Shown: positions 20,129 to 31,810 of the stretch, one piece after another | Layout: the number at the start of each line of letters is the position of its first letter | Position numbering within the stretch: the first letter of the stretch is position 1 | NCBI RefSeq assembly: GCF_021155765.1 | Contig: NC_060115.1 | Span: 13,806,493 to 13,870,492 of the forward strand | Length of the DNA: 64,000 nucleotides | DNA from: Diprion similis | Taxonomy: Eukaryota > Arthropoda > Insecta > Hymenoptera > Diprionidae | Direction of reading: 5' to 3' | The notes under the pieces: generated by a model | Told to the model about the DNA's origin: nothing | Databases searched by the model: none | The model's input: only the letters and a program-made list of their open reading frames with translations | Made by a program: the position numbers and the translations under genes

Positions 20129-20698
20129 TTACTGAACTCGTCTGAAGTGCAGCGTAACCGTCAAAGTCCCGCGCGCGAATGGCGCTGGTCTTCCGAATTG
20201 ATCTCTTATATCGATTTCGATGGTATGAAAGTTGGTCAGCATCAGTGGCACGTAGTACAGCGGTGATAAGGTTTTCATCTCTGATTCGCCTCGTGAGGTG
20301 CTGTCTTTACCACATGTTTGAATGACTCGTAACAGCGGTGCGTAAACGTCTCCAACGATGCGTGGTTCCACTAGGTCGCAATAAATCAACATCTGACAGC
20401 CAGGGATCTTTGATGATTTGTTGGTTTCGGATACCTTGCACTCCGAAGTCACAACTGCACTATCTTCAGCTGAACCGCAATATGTTACGCAGGGAGCCGT
20501 TTCATCTTTCGGTGGCACGTACCCTGGTGGGTGTTCAAACGTAAGCGGATAGTGGATCTCGGCCAGCCCGACTTCCCATTCACCCGTTAATTGGATCTGA
20601 CGCGGTAACTGTGTAATGTAACTGCACGCCCGATTCTCCGGAAAAAACTGCATCGAGCTGTTGCTCGGTAAAGTTAGGTAAAACTGATCCCGGGCCAT
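20129..20698 (-). CDS. mCP: Polinton minor capsid (penton-like) protein
   Basis: 189 codons from ATG 20698; the frame is open a little further upstream but without ATG. It begins MARDQFYLTLPSNSSMQFFP and continues with PRQIQLTGEWEVGLAEIHYP, the signature of the single jelly-roll minor capsid protein of Polintons, which is modelled as the penton at capsid vertices. The C-terminus ends in a beta-rich TLTVTLHFRRV. No lesions seen. Confidence 0.85.
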   Translation of the reverse strand: MARDQFYLTLPSNSSMQFFPENRACSYITQLPRQIQLTGEWEVGLAEIHYPLTFEHPPGYVPPKDETAPCVTYCGSAEDSAVVTSECKVSETNKSSKIPGCQMLIYCDLVEPRIVGDVYAPLLRVIQTCGKDSTSRGESEMKTLSPLYYVPLMLTNFHTIEIDIRDQFGRPAPFARGTLTVTLHFRRVQ

Positions 20699-20780
20699 TT
20701 TCGTTTCCTTTGCTGCACGAGATCGACGATGAACCAACAGAGACTGAGGGTTATACCGCGGTAGTGCGCAATTTTATCAA

Positions 20781-21722
20781 CTACGTGTTTTCCCCCTCCA
20801 CGCGCTGAAGTTCAGGCTCGTAGAACAAACCGTCGATCACCTCACCGTTGAGATCTTCCAAGACGTATACTATCGGCGAACGCGCAAGCACTCGCCGGAT
20901 CTTGAATAATTCTTCGCTCCAGTTTGCCACGTAGCCTTTCTCGAACGTACCCTTGGTTTTACTAATTCGTACAAAGTCATTCTTGCCAAACCTCGGCTTG
21001 CCGTTTGGACGGGGTGAATAACGCTTTTGCATGTGGGCACGTGCCTTTGCAGCGTTACGAAGCGTCACTTCCGACGGTGCCATCCCAATGCTCGAGTGAA
21101 CCGTGTTGTTGTAGGCTTGCACGACTTGCGGCAAAACATCAACGTAGCGTCGCGTCTGTTTGTGCGTAAATTAGCGCCACAGACGTTCCTTGAGCGTACG
21201 ATTGAATCGCTCCACCATAACTGCTTTCACGTCAGGATTACGTGTAACACGATATCGTATTTCATTGTCGCGAAGTATCTTCTGAAAAGCGCTCCCGACA
21301 AATTCTTTACCCTTGTCCGTTTGCAGCAGGTCGGGTCTGCGCGGCGTAGTGCGTAACACTTGCTCAAAACCTTCAGCAACGGTTGCGGCTGTCTTTCGTT
21401 TTAGCGGGACCACCCATGCGTACTTACTCAATACGTCGATGACCACCAGGAGATAACAAAAACCATTGTTGCGAGCTTTCATGGAACTCAGATCAACTAG
21501 ATCAACTTCCCACACGTCGTCTATGTTGGAAACGCTGTACCTTGCTCTCGGAAATTTTCTGTGCACGGGTTTGTGTAACGTGTAGGCATCCTGTGCCGCC
21601 AGCCATTTTCTCACCGATTCGAGAGAGTTGATTTTGCGTGCAAGGCGTTCCAGAATTCGTGCCCCAGCGTAACCGGCGGTATGCGAGGGATCGTAATACG
21701 CTTCTTCAAGCAGAGTCGTCAT
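20781..21722 (-). pseudogene. INT: Polinton retroviral-type integrase, one nonsense codon
   Basis: ATG at 21722; a TAA at 21171-21173 interrupts the frame, which then continues unchanged to 20781. The core has Asp in WEVDLVDLS, Asp in LLQTDKGKEFV and Glu in VMVERFNRTLKERLW, the DDE triad. The C-terminal half (YNNTVHSSIGMAPSEV, then KNDFVRISKTKGTFEKGY and WSEELFKI) is the chromodomain/SH3-like tail typical of these enzymes. It would join element ends to target DNA and make the 6-bp duplication. The start ATG overlaps the stop of the upstream gene (ATGA). Confidence 0.9.
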
Positions 21723-22562
21723 TTTTCTTCTTCAGCTGAAGTGTTTTCCAGCTCGATTTTGTCCCGGTGGCGCGTTTGCGTAGGGCGTATCCTACGCCGT
21801 GAGATCGGCTGGACACGGGCGTAACGTTTGCCCCGCTTCGCTGGCGAGCTACCGGTGCGTGTCAACGGTTGTTGCGGAGTGCCCTTCGATAGACCCGGCG
21901 CATCGAATGTGCGTATGTCTGTCCAAAGCAACGTATTCTCGGGGCACGTTGAGCGTGTGAAGAAACCGTGCAAACTGACCAGCCCCTGCGGGAGTAAAAG
22001 TCTTCCCGGAGCGCATGGTATGATTGACCAGGTCGACGATGTTTGTCCCGGGAACTGTAACGCCGTCTATCGTGACGGTTCCTGTGGCATCCCAGGTAAA
22101 TCGCTCCGGTACGCCACCGAGATCACGCATCAGCATTTCGGCCTTTGTGCGGTACTTTTTCGGTACTGCTGACACGACTTTCTTTGACTGTGTTTGAACA
22201 TTCTCAGGGCTCGCAGCTGTACCGGGTGATACCACTGATTCTTCAGCTGCGTTCCCGTCTTCCTCCTCCTCATCCTCCTCCTTCTCCTCGAGAACATCTA
22301 ATGTCATGGGCTTGCGTGCGTCGTTGGCAAAAAACAAATATCGTTGAAGTACCTGCTGATATAGTTTCCACTTTTCTGCATCGTCTTTCGACGGCTGGTT
22401 CAAGATGTCCTTCATCTCGCTGTCGAGCCTTGAAGCGGGATCGGTGCGAGTGGTAGATGTATTTCCAGGCGAAAGCGTAGCGGCTATACCTTCGCTGACA
22501 CGTTGTTGAAATCTCTCCTTACTTTCCATCGGAATTAAAACCCTCTTCTTTGTACGCTCCAT
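21719..22562 (-). pseudogene. Conserved Polinton protein of unknown function, C-terminal frameshift
   Basis: The main frame (ATG 22562) encodes a charged coiled-coil-like N-terminus, KWKLYQQVLQRYLFF, an acidic EEKEEDEEEEDG run, and the block FTWDATGTVTIDGVTVPGTN followed by IVDLVNHTMR. The last residues at 21849-21900 look out of frame, whereas the next frame offers a basic tail (SSPAKRGKRYARVQPISRRR) ending exactly at the integrase ATG. A shift near 21890-21930 is therefore likely. Proteins with this WD-G-V-GTNIVDLVN block recur in Polintons; role unknown. Confidence 0.65.
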
Positions 22563-22653
22563 CTTGTTACTTGGAGAAGAGACTGGAGGCTAGAGTACCG
22601 AGTATCGGTGCGAGTAAGAGGGTGAGGACACCGTTCCCACGTTGAACAAGAAA

Positions 22654-22938
22654 TCACTTTTTCGACTTCCAGGTACCTTGGTTGCTGGCCAATCTTCGTA
22701 ATGTCCGTTTATGACGCCCCAGACGATTTTTCTGCGCTCTGGACAGTGCTACGTTACCCTCCAAGGTGTTCAATGCACACTCACAAATGGTCTTCACCAA
22801 CGAATCATCTGCTGTGCGTAGCAATGCTGATCTCTGCGTCGGGTTCAATTTCTGCAAGGAGTGCAGCGCTGCGGTGTTTGCTTCGGTGAAACCAGCACGA
22901 GCTCTGCGTCCGGGCGCGGTACGGCGTATTCGAGGCAT
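22654..22938 (-). CDS. Small conserved Polinton protein
   Basis: 94 codons from ATG 22938 (MPRIRRTAPGRR). The core SLVKTICECALNTLEGNVAL followed by SRAQKNRLGRHKRTLRRLA is a pattern I have seen in many Polinton small proteins; function unknown, probably DNA- or capsid-associated given its charge. Its ATG overlaps the ATPase stop in TGATG. The frame is open upstream, but that part is a shadow of the ATPase. Confidence 0.75.
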   Translation of the reverse strand: MPRIRRTAPGRRARAGFTEANTAALHSLQKLNPTQRSALLRTADDSLVKTICECALNTLEGNVALSRAQKNRLGRHKRTLRRLASNQGTWKSKK

Positions 22939-23611
22939 CACAACTGAACGACTGGAACACGATGCGCGTTTCTGACCTTTATATCCTTTCGCGGAACGTA
23001 GACGTAGTGATTTTCGTCCGAAGGAAAGATATTTGACCGGAAACGGCAATTCTCTGGAGTGGATTGCTCAAGGTCAAGAAGTAGATATCCGTGCGGCGCT
23101 GCGGTAGCGTCGTGATAGGCCTCTTGAACAAACCTCGGATCCTCGGGATATACCTGCCTGGCGAGATGCTGAATCTGGGCGCGATCCCGTGGATTTTTGA
23201 AGAAGACTATGTAGTTTGCGTTGAGGGAAATATCTCGTTGACCGTGTCCCTTGTGAAACAGATTCTGCGTTATGTAGAAGACGCTGAGATTCTTATAATG
23301 GCAGACCTTGGTGAAAAGATCCACGACAACATTGTTTAAAGCCTCTCGCATGAGATCGTCGATTATCAAGAGTTTCGGATTTTTATCGCCGTCGCAATCG
23401 GCGTGTTGAGGCAACCCTTCGCGGTACTCTATACCCTTATTCCCGACGTACAACGGTTGCCATTGGTCAAAGTACCATATCACACGACTAAATTTTGTGT
23501 CGCACATCGACGAACCATGACGCAGAAAATTCTTGACGAAATTCGATTTGCCGCATCCTGATGGCCGGCGATGATGGCCAAAAACGGATGCTTGCAGCGT
23601 GTGTCCGTCAT
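22938..23611 (-). pseudogene. ATP: Polinton genome-packaging ATPase, frameshift before the P-loop
   Basis: The 22938-23507 frame has Walker B in PKLLIIDDLM, a sensor-like YITQNLFHKG, then DISLNANYIVFFKNPRDRAQ and AYHDATAAPHGYLLLDLE, diagnostic of the FtsK/HerA-type packaging ATPase of Polintons. The N-terminus starts at ATG 23611 (MTDTRCKHPFLAIIAG). One base appears to be missing at about 23563-23570, because the P-loop residues (SGCGKS) lie in the next frame. The enzyme would drive DNA into capsids. Only this one lesion was seen. Confidence 0.85.
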
Positions 23612-24264
23612 CGATGAGCGGGATTATTGAGCGAAGTAAGAAGGAGAAGAAGAAGAATCCAGAGATGTTGCGAGGTCTATAAAAATTTAATCAGTTGAAG
23701 ACACGTTCTTCTACTATGCAAGCCTGCTCGCGGCGGCGGCGGCGGTGGCGGCGGCGGTACCCCTTCGTGCTCTGACCATGAGCATATTCAAGCGCACGCG
23801 GGCCGCGCAGGTACGAGCTTATCGGCGCGGTCATAAACGTACTAGCTGATTGAGCGTGAGACGCGTACGCCATGAGCTCGCTCGTACGCGTGCGCGCTGT
23901 GATATCAGCTTGAAAGCAGCGCGCCCCGCCGCGGTTGAAGGGCTAGATTTTTTACGTGCAATCTGAGATTTTTGTTTTTTTACAATTTTTCATGCTGTAT
24001 TAGGATTTACGTGTGGTACTAACCTTTATACAGCTGGGTGGGGCGCATACAAGCGGGTTTCTCCTAGGGTGTCCGGGCACGAGAGTCTCGCCGGTTCGAA
24101 TGACAGCTGGATGGGGGTAAGAAGCCCTTCCGTGGTCTCTGTCTGTTTGTTTGTCTGTCGGTCGAGCGTGCGCGTGGCCTGTAAACTTCCGTCCGGGTGT
24201 TTGTACCGCAGGGGTGAGAAGACGGTAGCGGGAGCGTGAAACTGTTTGGAGGCTGGGTTGATCA
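23612..24264. other. Intergenic region with GC-rich triplet repeat
   Basis: A CGG/CGGTGG triplet run lies at about 23730-23757, followed by CG-rich sequence and an A/T tract at 23945-24000. Short minus-strand frames here have no recognisable motif. This separates the ATPase from the polymerase. Confidence 0.4.
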
Positions 24265-27200
24265 TCACCCAGCGCGGTAACCGTAGGGCAGCGTGTCGAA
24301 ACTGTCGACGCAGCAACGCCTTTTCGCGAATACTGGCTTGCACGTTTTGCACTCGGTGCGAGTCACCACTGCGTGCAGTTCCGTACGGCGAACAGCACGA
24401 TACTCCAAATTGATGGGTGCAGCGGCTTCTACCACCGTCCCTTTGATGGCCTCGAAGTTAATTTTTGAGCTCGCCGTGTGTTTCAGCGTTATACCTTTTA
24501 CCTTGCAAATTTCAACCTCTTCACCATTCGGACGTTTGACGATGAAAGCGTAGAACTTTGGTCCCCCAGAGACAAAAGCCCGTATAAAGCTCCCACGGCC
24601 GTAAGGCTCCAACTCGTCCGTTAGATCGCCAAGGAAGTTACCCGTAGGAGGTTCATACGCGTTTGGTCGGTGGTGGTTCCGGGTATAAATCACTGAATCG
24701 GTATCGTAGTAGAGAACGCGCCGATCGAGCTTCTCGAGGTACGAGTAGAGCTTCAGCCGAGCCTGAGCAGTGGTGTACGCGGCAATCATGACGTTCGCCA
24801 GTGCTGACGGTTTAACGCTGTGTTGCGCGTGCGACCAACGCACGTACAGTACATCGTCGTTTACAGGCAGCAAACCGGGCACCTCGACTTCAGGGTTGGT
24901 CAAAAGCTCGAGCAGCTGCTGTCGCGTCTTGACAACCTCCGTTTTTACTAGGTTCTCACGTTGCCCAAACTTACCCCAAAATGAGTTTAGACATAATTTA
25001 GAGACCGATCGCATACCGGGATTCTTTGCAATACGGTCGCGATCTAGCCGTATACCCTCGACACGTTCGTACTTGTCGAGGTACCGCATTTGAGCCGACT
25101 CGTCCTCGCATTCAGCAGGCCAGCCGCTTGCTTCTTGCTTAATTTTGAGGAAGGTGTCGATGTAGTCGGCGAAATGCCCACCTTGACAAGTAGTCGGATT
25201 AAAAGATGTTACCGTATACTGCCAGATTTCGCGAATGCTCTTGATCTTATAGCCCATCTCCACGGCTTTTTTCAATTCAACGGACACCCACGTGCCCTCG
25301 AATTCTCGCGCGGCCTCGTCATCATGTTTACACTCGCCCTGACGCAAACTCTGACAACATGAGCGGCACAAAGCAAACATGAGTTTGTCATGCATGCGCA
25401 CCGGCAAAACAGGGTGATAAAGATTGCGCGGCGGTAAAACTCGACATTTGATCAACCCCTCGACTCGCGTGATGACGCAACCGCTCGCCTTTGTCAGGAG
25501 CTTACACTCCTCCCTCTCCAACGTAGACCGTCGGGTGGCCAACCGGGAACCATCCATTCTTTCAGATGAACGGATACAACGAACAAACATCAACGTATCG
25601 TATTTCCTCGCACGCGTTGCCCGCTGCATCCGTTTTCACCTCGTAGTATCGGGAAGTGTTCCCCGTTCGACCGCCGTAGAACGCATCACGCGGGTTGAGC
25701 GCTCCGCTCGTGGCAGTGGCAGCGGTCAGCGGGTGTGTCGCCACGTACTTCCTCATCTCCTCGTTCTCCCTCAAGCCTCGATCAAAGATGCATTCCCACT
25801 GCTCTGTCACGCGGTAACCCAGTTCACGCATACGGTCGGTCTTCGCACGAGTTTCTTCGTAACGCTTGTCCAATGACTCACCATTAACGTTAAGTCTGTC
25901 GCGGTTGATCCGCAAACATTCGCGACAGCCGTGCCAAAGCACCCGTGGAACTCGAAGACGTGCCGCGTGCCGTCGCCCGCGACATGGTATCCGTCCACCT
26001 TGCGACCAGTCTCCGGAATCCGAAACTCACGCCCGTTTCCGGCATGCCTGATGTAAATGCCCAGCTCACGCTCCTTTAGGACTAGCCATTCCAGAGCCTT
26101 GCGAGACTGGGCGTCGGCAAGTCGATAGCTGCCCGGTGGCAGGATACCTATTCGCTCTGGTTTTAAGAAATTCTTACGGAACACCGCCGAGCAAGCCGAG
26201 GCAATTGTCATGCTCTCGGTAAAGGGACACACTCTGCCGCATTCCAGAAATACGTCCCTGAATGCTACGCACGCGCGCCGCAATATATCGACGTCCGACC
26301 GGCAGTACGACAGCAATTTCGCATCAAAGTCAAACACTTGATCGTTCGTTACAGCCTCGTTGTACCACAAGTAAAACTCTGCTCGCGCACCGCTACTCAT
26401 GGTATCCGGAGAGTAAAACTTTGCTGCGGGAAGCGGTCCCACGTAACCAAAGTTTTCAGGGGTATTGAAAAGGTGAGGGAATACACCTTTCACGGAAGCA
26501 GCCGGTAGACCAAATGACTTCGGTAGCGCCGATAATGCCATAGGCATATACGCTAGAGAATCTAGAAAACGGGTGTGCCCCGTTTCTAGCATAATGATCT
26601 TGCTACCGCTTAAGATGACCTGCGGCGGATTTCCAGCCTGCTCAACCATATGCCGCAGTATGAATTGCGCGTCAAAACCTTTTGCATTGTGTGCAATGCA
26701 TACGATACGTGCAAAGTCGTGAACGGGCCGAGTAGCAAAGTCTACCAGCTCCTTCACCGGATCCCTCCTAAAAACGAACTCACGTACGAGCCCGCAAGCG
26801 GAACAGCCGTTCGATATGTCGTGATCGTGGATACATTGCGTACACACTTGGTGCGCTACGCACAGGTTCGGCACATGTATGTTCGTCGTCGCATCACCGT
26901 CCACCGTCTCGCATTGCTGCGTTTCAAAATAATAGAAAATAAAGATGTAACGTTTCGGCCTGGTCGCGTCTTTTAGTGGCGTCATGTAGCAGCAGTGATT
27001 GTATGGTCTGTTGCATCGGCACGTGACGCAAAAACGAGTTTCACAAATGTGATTCCGTCTCGAAAGATTTACGAATCGCCCGCAATCCAGGCATAAATGC
27101 AGTGTTGTACATACGGAGCGACGCGGACTGAAGGAGCCGATCCTGCGGTGATACTCCAGGCAGCCGTTACCGCGAAACACGCGCCTGCAATCGGGACACT

Positions 27201-28587
27201 GGATCTCGCGAGACTCGCTGTTGCACGGTGGCGATGCGAGGCACTGTGGGCACTTTTCAGAGCATCGGTGTTCGTACCCGTTGTTAAATTTTCTATTGCA
27301 GGGTCGACAAAAGAAGGCCCCTGCTGCCGCCGCGGTTAAATTGACAATCGGACAATAATGCTGTTCGTCTGGATAGTACAGCAGATTCAAACGGTGCCTG
27401 ACATCGCCTGTTTCGGTTGCTCTCACCACGGCAGTTCCGTCGTAAAATGCCGCTTCGCCGGTACCTAGCCTCCCCAACTCGTACACTGTGATGAGCAATC
27501 CCTCGCGTGCCAAACAGTTCTGGAACTGTGCGATTTCATACAGCGTGCACCCTGTTGGCGGAATCTCTACACCAGCGCTCGCAACAAGATTACGAGCCTC
27601 TGCACGCTGGATGCTTGACCTAGCAAATCTCACCATCTCGTAATGCTCGTGCAGGGCGCCGCTGCGGGCCGGGCCCCTCTCGGCGTGAGCCTTGACTACA
27701 ACGAGGGCGCAAGGTAAGCACAGTCCGTCGCTGTTGATAATCTGCACGACGGATTTTTTAAATACCCCCGCATGCGTGATCGGCTTCGGCTTTCCGCGGC
27801 CCGTCGGTACACCAATGCTGTGTACCGTCACGGTAAAGACACTGTCAACGCCAAACTCTGATGCGCTCTGGGCTACGCTAAAAACTAGCTTCCAAAGGTC
27901 AGTGTACCGCGAGTCCCTCACCGGACGGAACGATAACCACGCAGGGCCTTGACTGAAGCTATCAGCGCTAAACGTGAAACCTATGTAGTCGTTACGACGG
28001 CACGTTGCTACGGCATACGCATGCAGGTCTCTGAACGCGTCCTCCAGCCACCCCACTAGATTAACACCCGATTCAGGGGCCGCGATCTTTATTCGTAATT
28101 CGCGCCCGGTGACAGCGAATTTACGAATAAATTTCGACGATTCACCGATAACCGTAAAACGGTTACCCAGTGAACTAGCCCCGTCCTCGGATGTCTGACT
28201 TGACTCAGACTCACTCGCAGCTTCACTCTCCCGTTCCGTTTCCCTGCCCGTGCTTCCAGAGTTAGCTGTCTCTAGCACGTCGTCGTCGTCATCGTCGTCG
28301 TTCGTCTCGTATGTCACGTCTGAAGCTGTCTCTGCCTCGTCGTCGTCGTCATCGTCGTCGTTCGTCTCGTATGTTACGTCTGAAGCTGTCTCTGCCTCGT
28401 CGTCGTCGTCTTCGTCATCGTCATCGTCGGACTCTAATGTCGCGTCAGAATCGTTATCGCGATTCATCCTGACTCTACCCCCACCGGTCTGTAAACCGGA
28501 GGTACTGGCACCCTCGTTAATGCTATATGGGCCAGCATCTCGTCTGACAATGGGTATCCCTGTTGTACATACAAAAACAAAATTCAT
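24265..28587 (-). pseudogene. PolB: Polinton protein-primed DNA polymerase B, several breaks
   Basis: ATG at 28587. The N-terminus is acidic with a tandemly repeated DDDDDD/EAETASDVTYETN unit, then Cys/His clusters. Exo II (HNAKGFDAQFIL) and Exo III (YCRSDVDIL) are present, but Exo I reads FYYFET near residue 550, with Tyr where the catalytic Asp is expected. A shift near 25935 leads to the palm motif A piece (DVCSLYPFI, 25562-25942), followed at once by an in-frame TGA at 25562. Another shift near 25510 enters the last piece with motif B (KLCLNSFWGKFGQR) and motif C (YYDTDSV). The enzyme would replicate the element with a terminal protein. At least three breaks make it non-functional. Confidence 0.92.
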
Positions 28588-28695
28588 CCTAAATCCTGTA
28601 GTAACGAACCGTCAATCCAATAGGTATTGTCAAATCTCGTAGATTTTACTAGAAACGCACACTGTCGAGTACCCGCGTGTTTACTACCCCACAGT

Positions 28696-30027
28696 TTAAA
28701 AATCATCCTCATCTTCCGGAGGCGGTGTGAATGTCAGTTGTGTGAACACTCCACTCTCGGGAGACAGCTGCCACGAGAATATCGCAGCCTCATCCATCGG
28801 CGATATTTCATAACCGGCCCCTTCTTCATCTTCTTCTTCTACCCCTGCTTCTTCTGGCTCGCGAATAACGTCCGGCTCTAATTATCCGCCCGAAAAGAAA
28901 TTGTGCGTGAGATCATATCAGAATACCCTAGTTACTTCCCGTTTTAAAACTTTTCCTATACCTTGAATATCCAACGCTTCTATTGGTCTCGGGCGCGACA
29001 ACACTAGGGTCGACGCCTGTGATAAATCGATTTCTGCAACAGACGCAATAACTTCTATCAGTATACGCGATAAAGAAGACTTTTTTTTCCAACCTCTTGA
29101 AAGACAGCTCGCATACACACGACGTATTTACACACAGGTACTCCGCGGTGCGGTATATCGAACATACAAATTATCTGGACTTACCGTCCCGTTCGGCAGA
29201 ATTCACCCTCTCTACGGACCCAACTGCTTGTTGATTGCATGCAGGCGCTGCCTGCTTCTCGCAAGTCGCACATGCTTCCTGTAGAGATGCTTCGGTTTTT
29301 GGCGTTCCGTTTAGCAATGATAAGAAATCTAACGGATAGAAAACTTGATATACCGTTCACGCACAATATATTTACACACGGATACTCCATGCGGTGTCAT
29401 ATCGAACAGACAAATCATCTGGGGTTACCATCGCGAACCGGTTGCGCAGCCTCCTCCTCAGCCATCGCCTCGTCCACCCCGCGTTGCATATCAATCTCCT
29501 CGCATCTCGCACAGACCGCGCTGAGGGCAGCCTCGTTCTCCGCTGTATCCATCAGCATCGATCTTAATTCTACCGGATGAAAAACTCGATGTAATTCTTT
29601 CCACATTGTATTTTTCTTCATTCTCTACCCCATATCGGATATCCGGTTATTTAAATTCCACAATGATTAAAACCTACACCACTCGTAGCACAAACACCGT
29701 TTCAAACTTACCTGTGCGCTCCTCAAACTCGGCCATCAACCCACGAATAATCGCGAAACGGGAGGCACCCCGCCTACGGATCACCCGCACGGCCGCACTG
29801 AGACACTCAAAATTATTTAATGCTCCGCTGGCATGAAGGAGAGCCAGCGCCCGTGCCCCGCAGACCGCCAGGAGGTGCCGCAATTGCCGAAGCAATTCCG
29901 CCGGTGTCATCCGGAACAACACCTCTCGACGGAAAACGGGACGCCCGCACCGAAGAACACCGTTGCTCTTGCGGGCTAAACTAGCCGCCTTTACCACAGC
30001 GTACCGTAGTTCGGAGATTTTACACAT
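28696..30027 (-). CDS. Probable spliced Polinton accessory gene, unknown function
   Basis: The first exon starts at ATG 30027 (MCKISELRYAVVK) and runs to an ACAG/GTAAGT donor at about 29712. Further short exon-like frames with donors GTAACC near 29434 and GTAAGT near 29193 look like duplicates of one another, since the 29375-29435 and 29130-29200 blocks are similar. A last exon after a TTAG acceptor near 28878 ends with acidic FTPPPEDEDDF and TAA at 28696. The exon chain is a model, not proven. No domain recognised. It lies just upstream of the polymerase on the same strand. Confidence 0.4.
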
Positions 30028-30489
30028 TTCGAACTATAGGGTTCTATTCTTCAGCAAAGCGATTTTCAAACTGCGAAGATCTCCGAGCGCACAACTATTT
30101 ATAAGTTCAGTAGGTCGCGCTTTGTTCAGACCAAATGCTAATACAATACGCTAACCCACCGCTCTTTAAGTGTATGAAATTTTACTATGACCCAAAATGA
30201 AATAAACCAAAGCCACGTCGACCAAGATATCAGTCCTCTACCCAATACAGACTACATGTCAGCGTCGGAGGATCCATCGCTAGACCACAAAATCAGAATA
30301 TGTCACACAAATACAGGACGTACAGCACAAGCGCTAGCATCCAAACCTTCGTAGTATCATCTACCTGCGATTTTTGGTTGCAAGAGAGAGTACGTTAATT
30401 TTACGGGAACGTTGACAAACACGCAATAAGATTCCCTCAGTATCCTTTCGCTGCCCCGCAGTTATATCAAACGCTGACCCTTTCAGGTG

Positions 30490-30513
30490 TAGGGGGGGGG
30501 GGGGGGGGGGGGG
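30490..30513 (+). repeat. Poly-G run
   Basis: About 24 G with the preceding TAG. Length in the assembly may be unreliable. Confidence 0.6.
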
Positions 30514-30544
30514 TGAAGCGAGAACCGGCCTATTCACTGTAACA

Positions 30545-31810
30545 TCCTATGAATGATACGATATCGAAATGGGTCAACCGGTGAGATCCCTTCGCTGTTC
30601 TCTAAGGCATAACAATCAGCATACCGTAAGGGTGTACCACGGAAAGTGGGGTCCAGCCTGTCCTCCGGCGCAAGGCCCAAACATTACTCACATAACATGA
30701 ACCATACTGTATACACCCGCAACCCTTCTCATCATCTTTCTTCTCTTGTAACGGCTACATATACTTCCCTCGACAGACGGTAACTACCTGCACCACCCTC
30801 CGTAACGGACACGAGATATAAACCTATTGCAGCTTTGTCCGTTGAAGATCGTAGAATCATCTTGCGACATTGAAATGAGACAGCCGGTGAAATCCCTTCG
30901 CTGTTCTCTAAGTCAAAACAATCAGCATACCGCAAGAGTGTACCGCGGAAAAGCGGGGACCAGTCTGCCCTCCGTCACAAGGCCCAAACATTACTTACAT
31001 AATATGAACCATACTGTATACACCCGCAACCCTTTTCATTATTTTTCTTCTCTTGTAACGGCTACATATACTTCCCTCGATAGACGGCAACTACCTACGC
31101 CACCCTCCGTAACGGACACGAGATATAAACTTATTGCAGCTTTGTCCGTTGAAGTTCGTAAACTCATCTCGCGACATCGAAATGAGACAGCCGGTGAAAC
31201 ACCTTCGCTGTTCTCTAAGTCATAACAATTAACATACCGTAAGGATGTACCACGGAATAGCGGGGACCAACCTGCCCTCCGTCGCAAGGCCCAAACATTA
31301 CTCACATAACATGAACCATACTGTATACACCCGCAACCCTTTTCATTATTTTTCTTCTCTTGTAACGGCTACATATACTTCCCTCGATAGACGGCAACTA
31401 CTCACGCCATCCCCCGTAACGGACACGAGATATAAACCTATTGCAGCTTTGTCCGTTGAAGATCGTAAACTCATCTCGCGACATCGAGATGAGACAGCCG
31501 GTGAAATTCCTTCGCTGTTCTCTAAGTCATAACAATCAACATACCGTAAGGGTGTACCACGGAATAGCGGGGACCAGTCTGCCCTCCGTCACAAGGCCCA
31601 AACATTACTCACATAACATGAACCATACTGTATACACCCGCAACCCTTCTCATCATCTTTCTTCTCTTGTAATGACTACATATACTTCCCTCGATAGACG
31701 ACAATTATTTGCACCGCCCCTCCGTAACGGACACGAGATATAAACCTATTTCAGCTTTGACCGCTGGAGATCGTAGACTCATCTTGCGACATCGAGATGA
31801 GACCCCGGAG
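30545..31810 (+). repeat. Tandem repeat, period about 307 bp, four-plus copies
   Basis: Blocks beginning GTGAAATCCCTTCGCTGTTC recur near 30580, 30885, 31192 and 31499, with a decayed fifth near 31790. Each unit contains CCCAAACATTACTCACATAA, GTATACACCCGCAACCCTT and ACGAGATATAAAC. A similar ACGAGATATAAAC occurs again at 31985, before the plus-strand gene. Open frames across the array are repeated copies of one another and not genes. It separates the minus- and plus-strand gene blocks of the Polinton and could hold regulatory sites. Confidence 0.85.

Noticed and set aside
23691..23873. Arg-rich ORF in the CGG run
   Set aside because: Triplet repeat translation only.
28250..28642. Plus-strand Ser-rich protein
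   Set aside because: It is the complement of the acidic Asp/Glu repeats of PolB; TCG/TCA codons on the opposite strand create it.
30732..31743. Several similar 67-132 residue proteins
   Set aside because: All come from one 307-bp tandem unit in both strands; no start context or conservation beyond the repeat.
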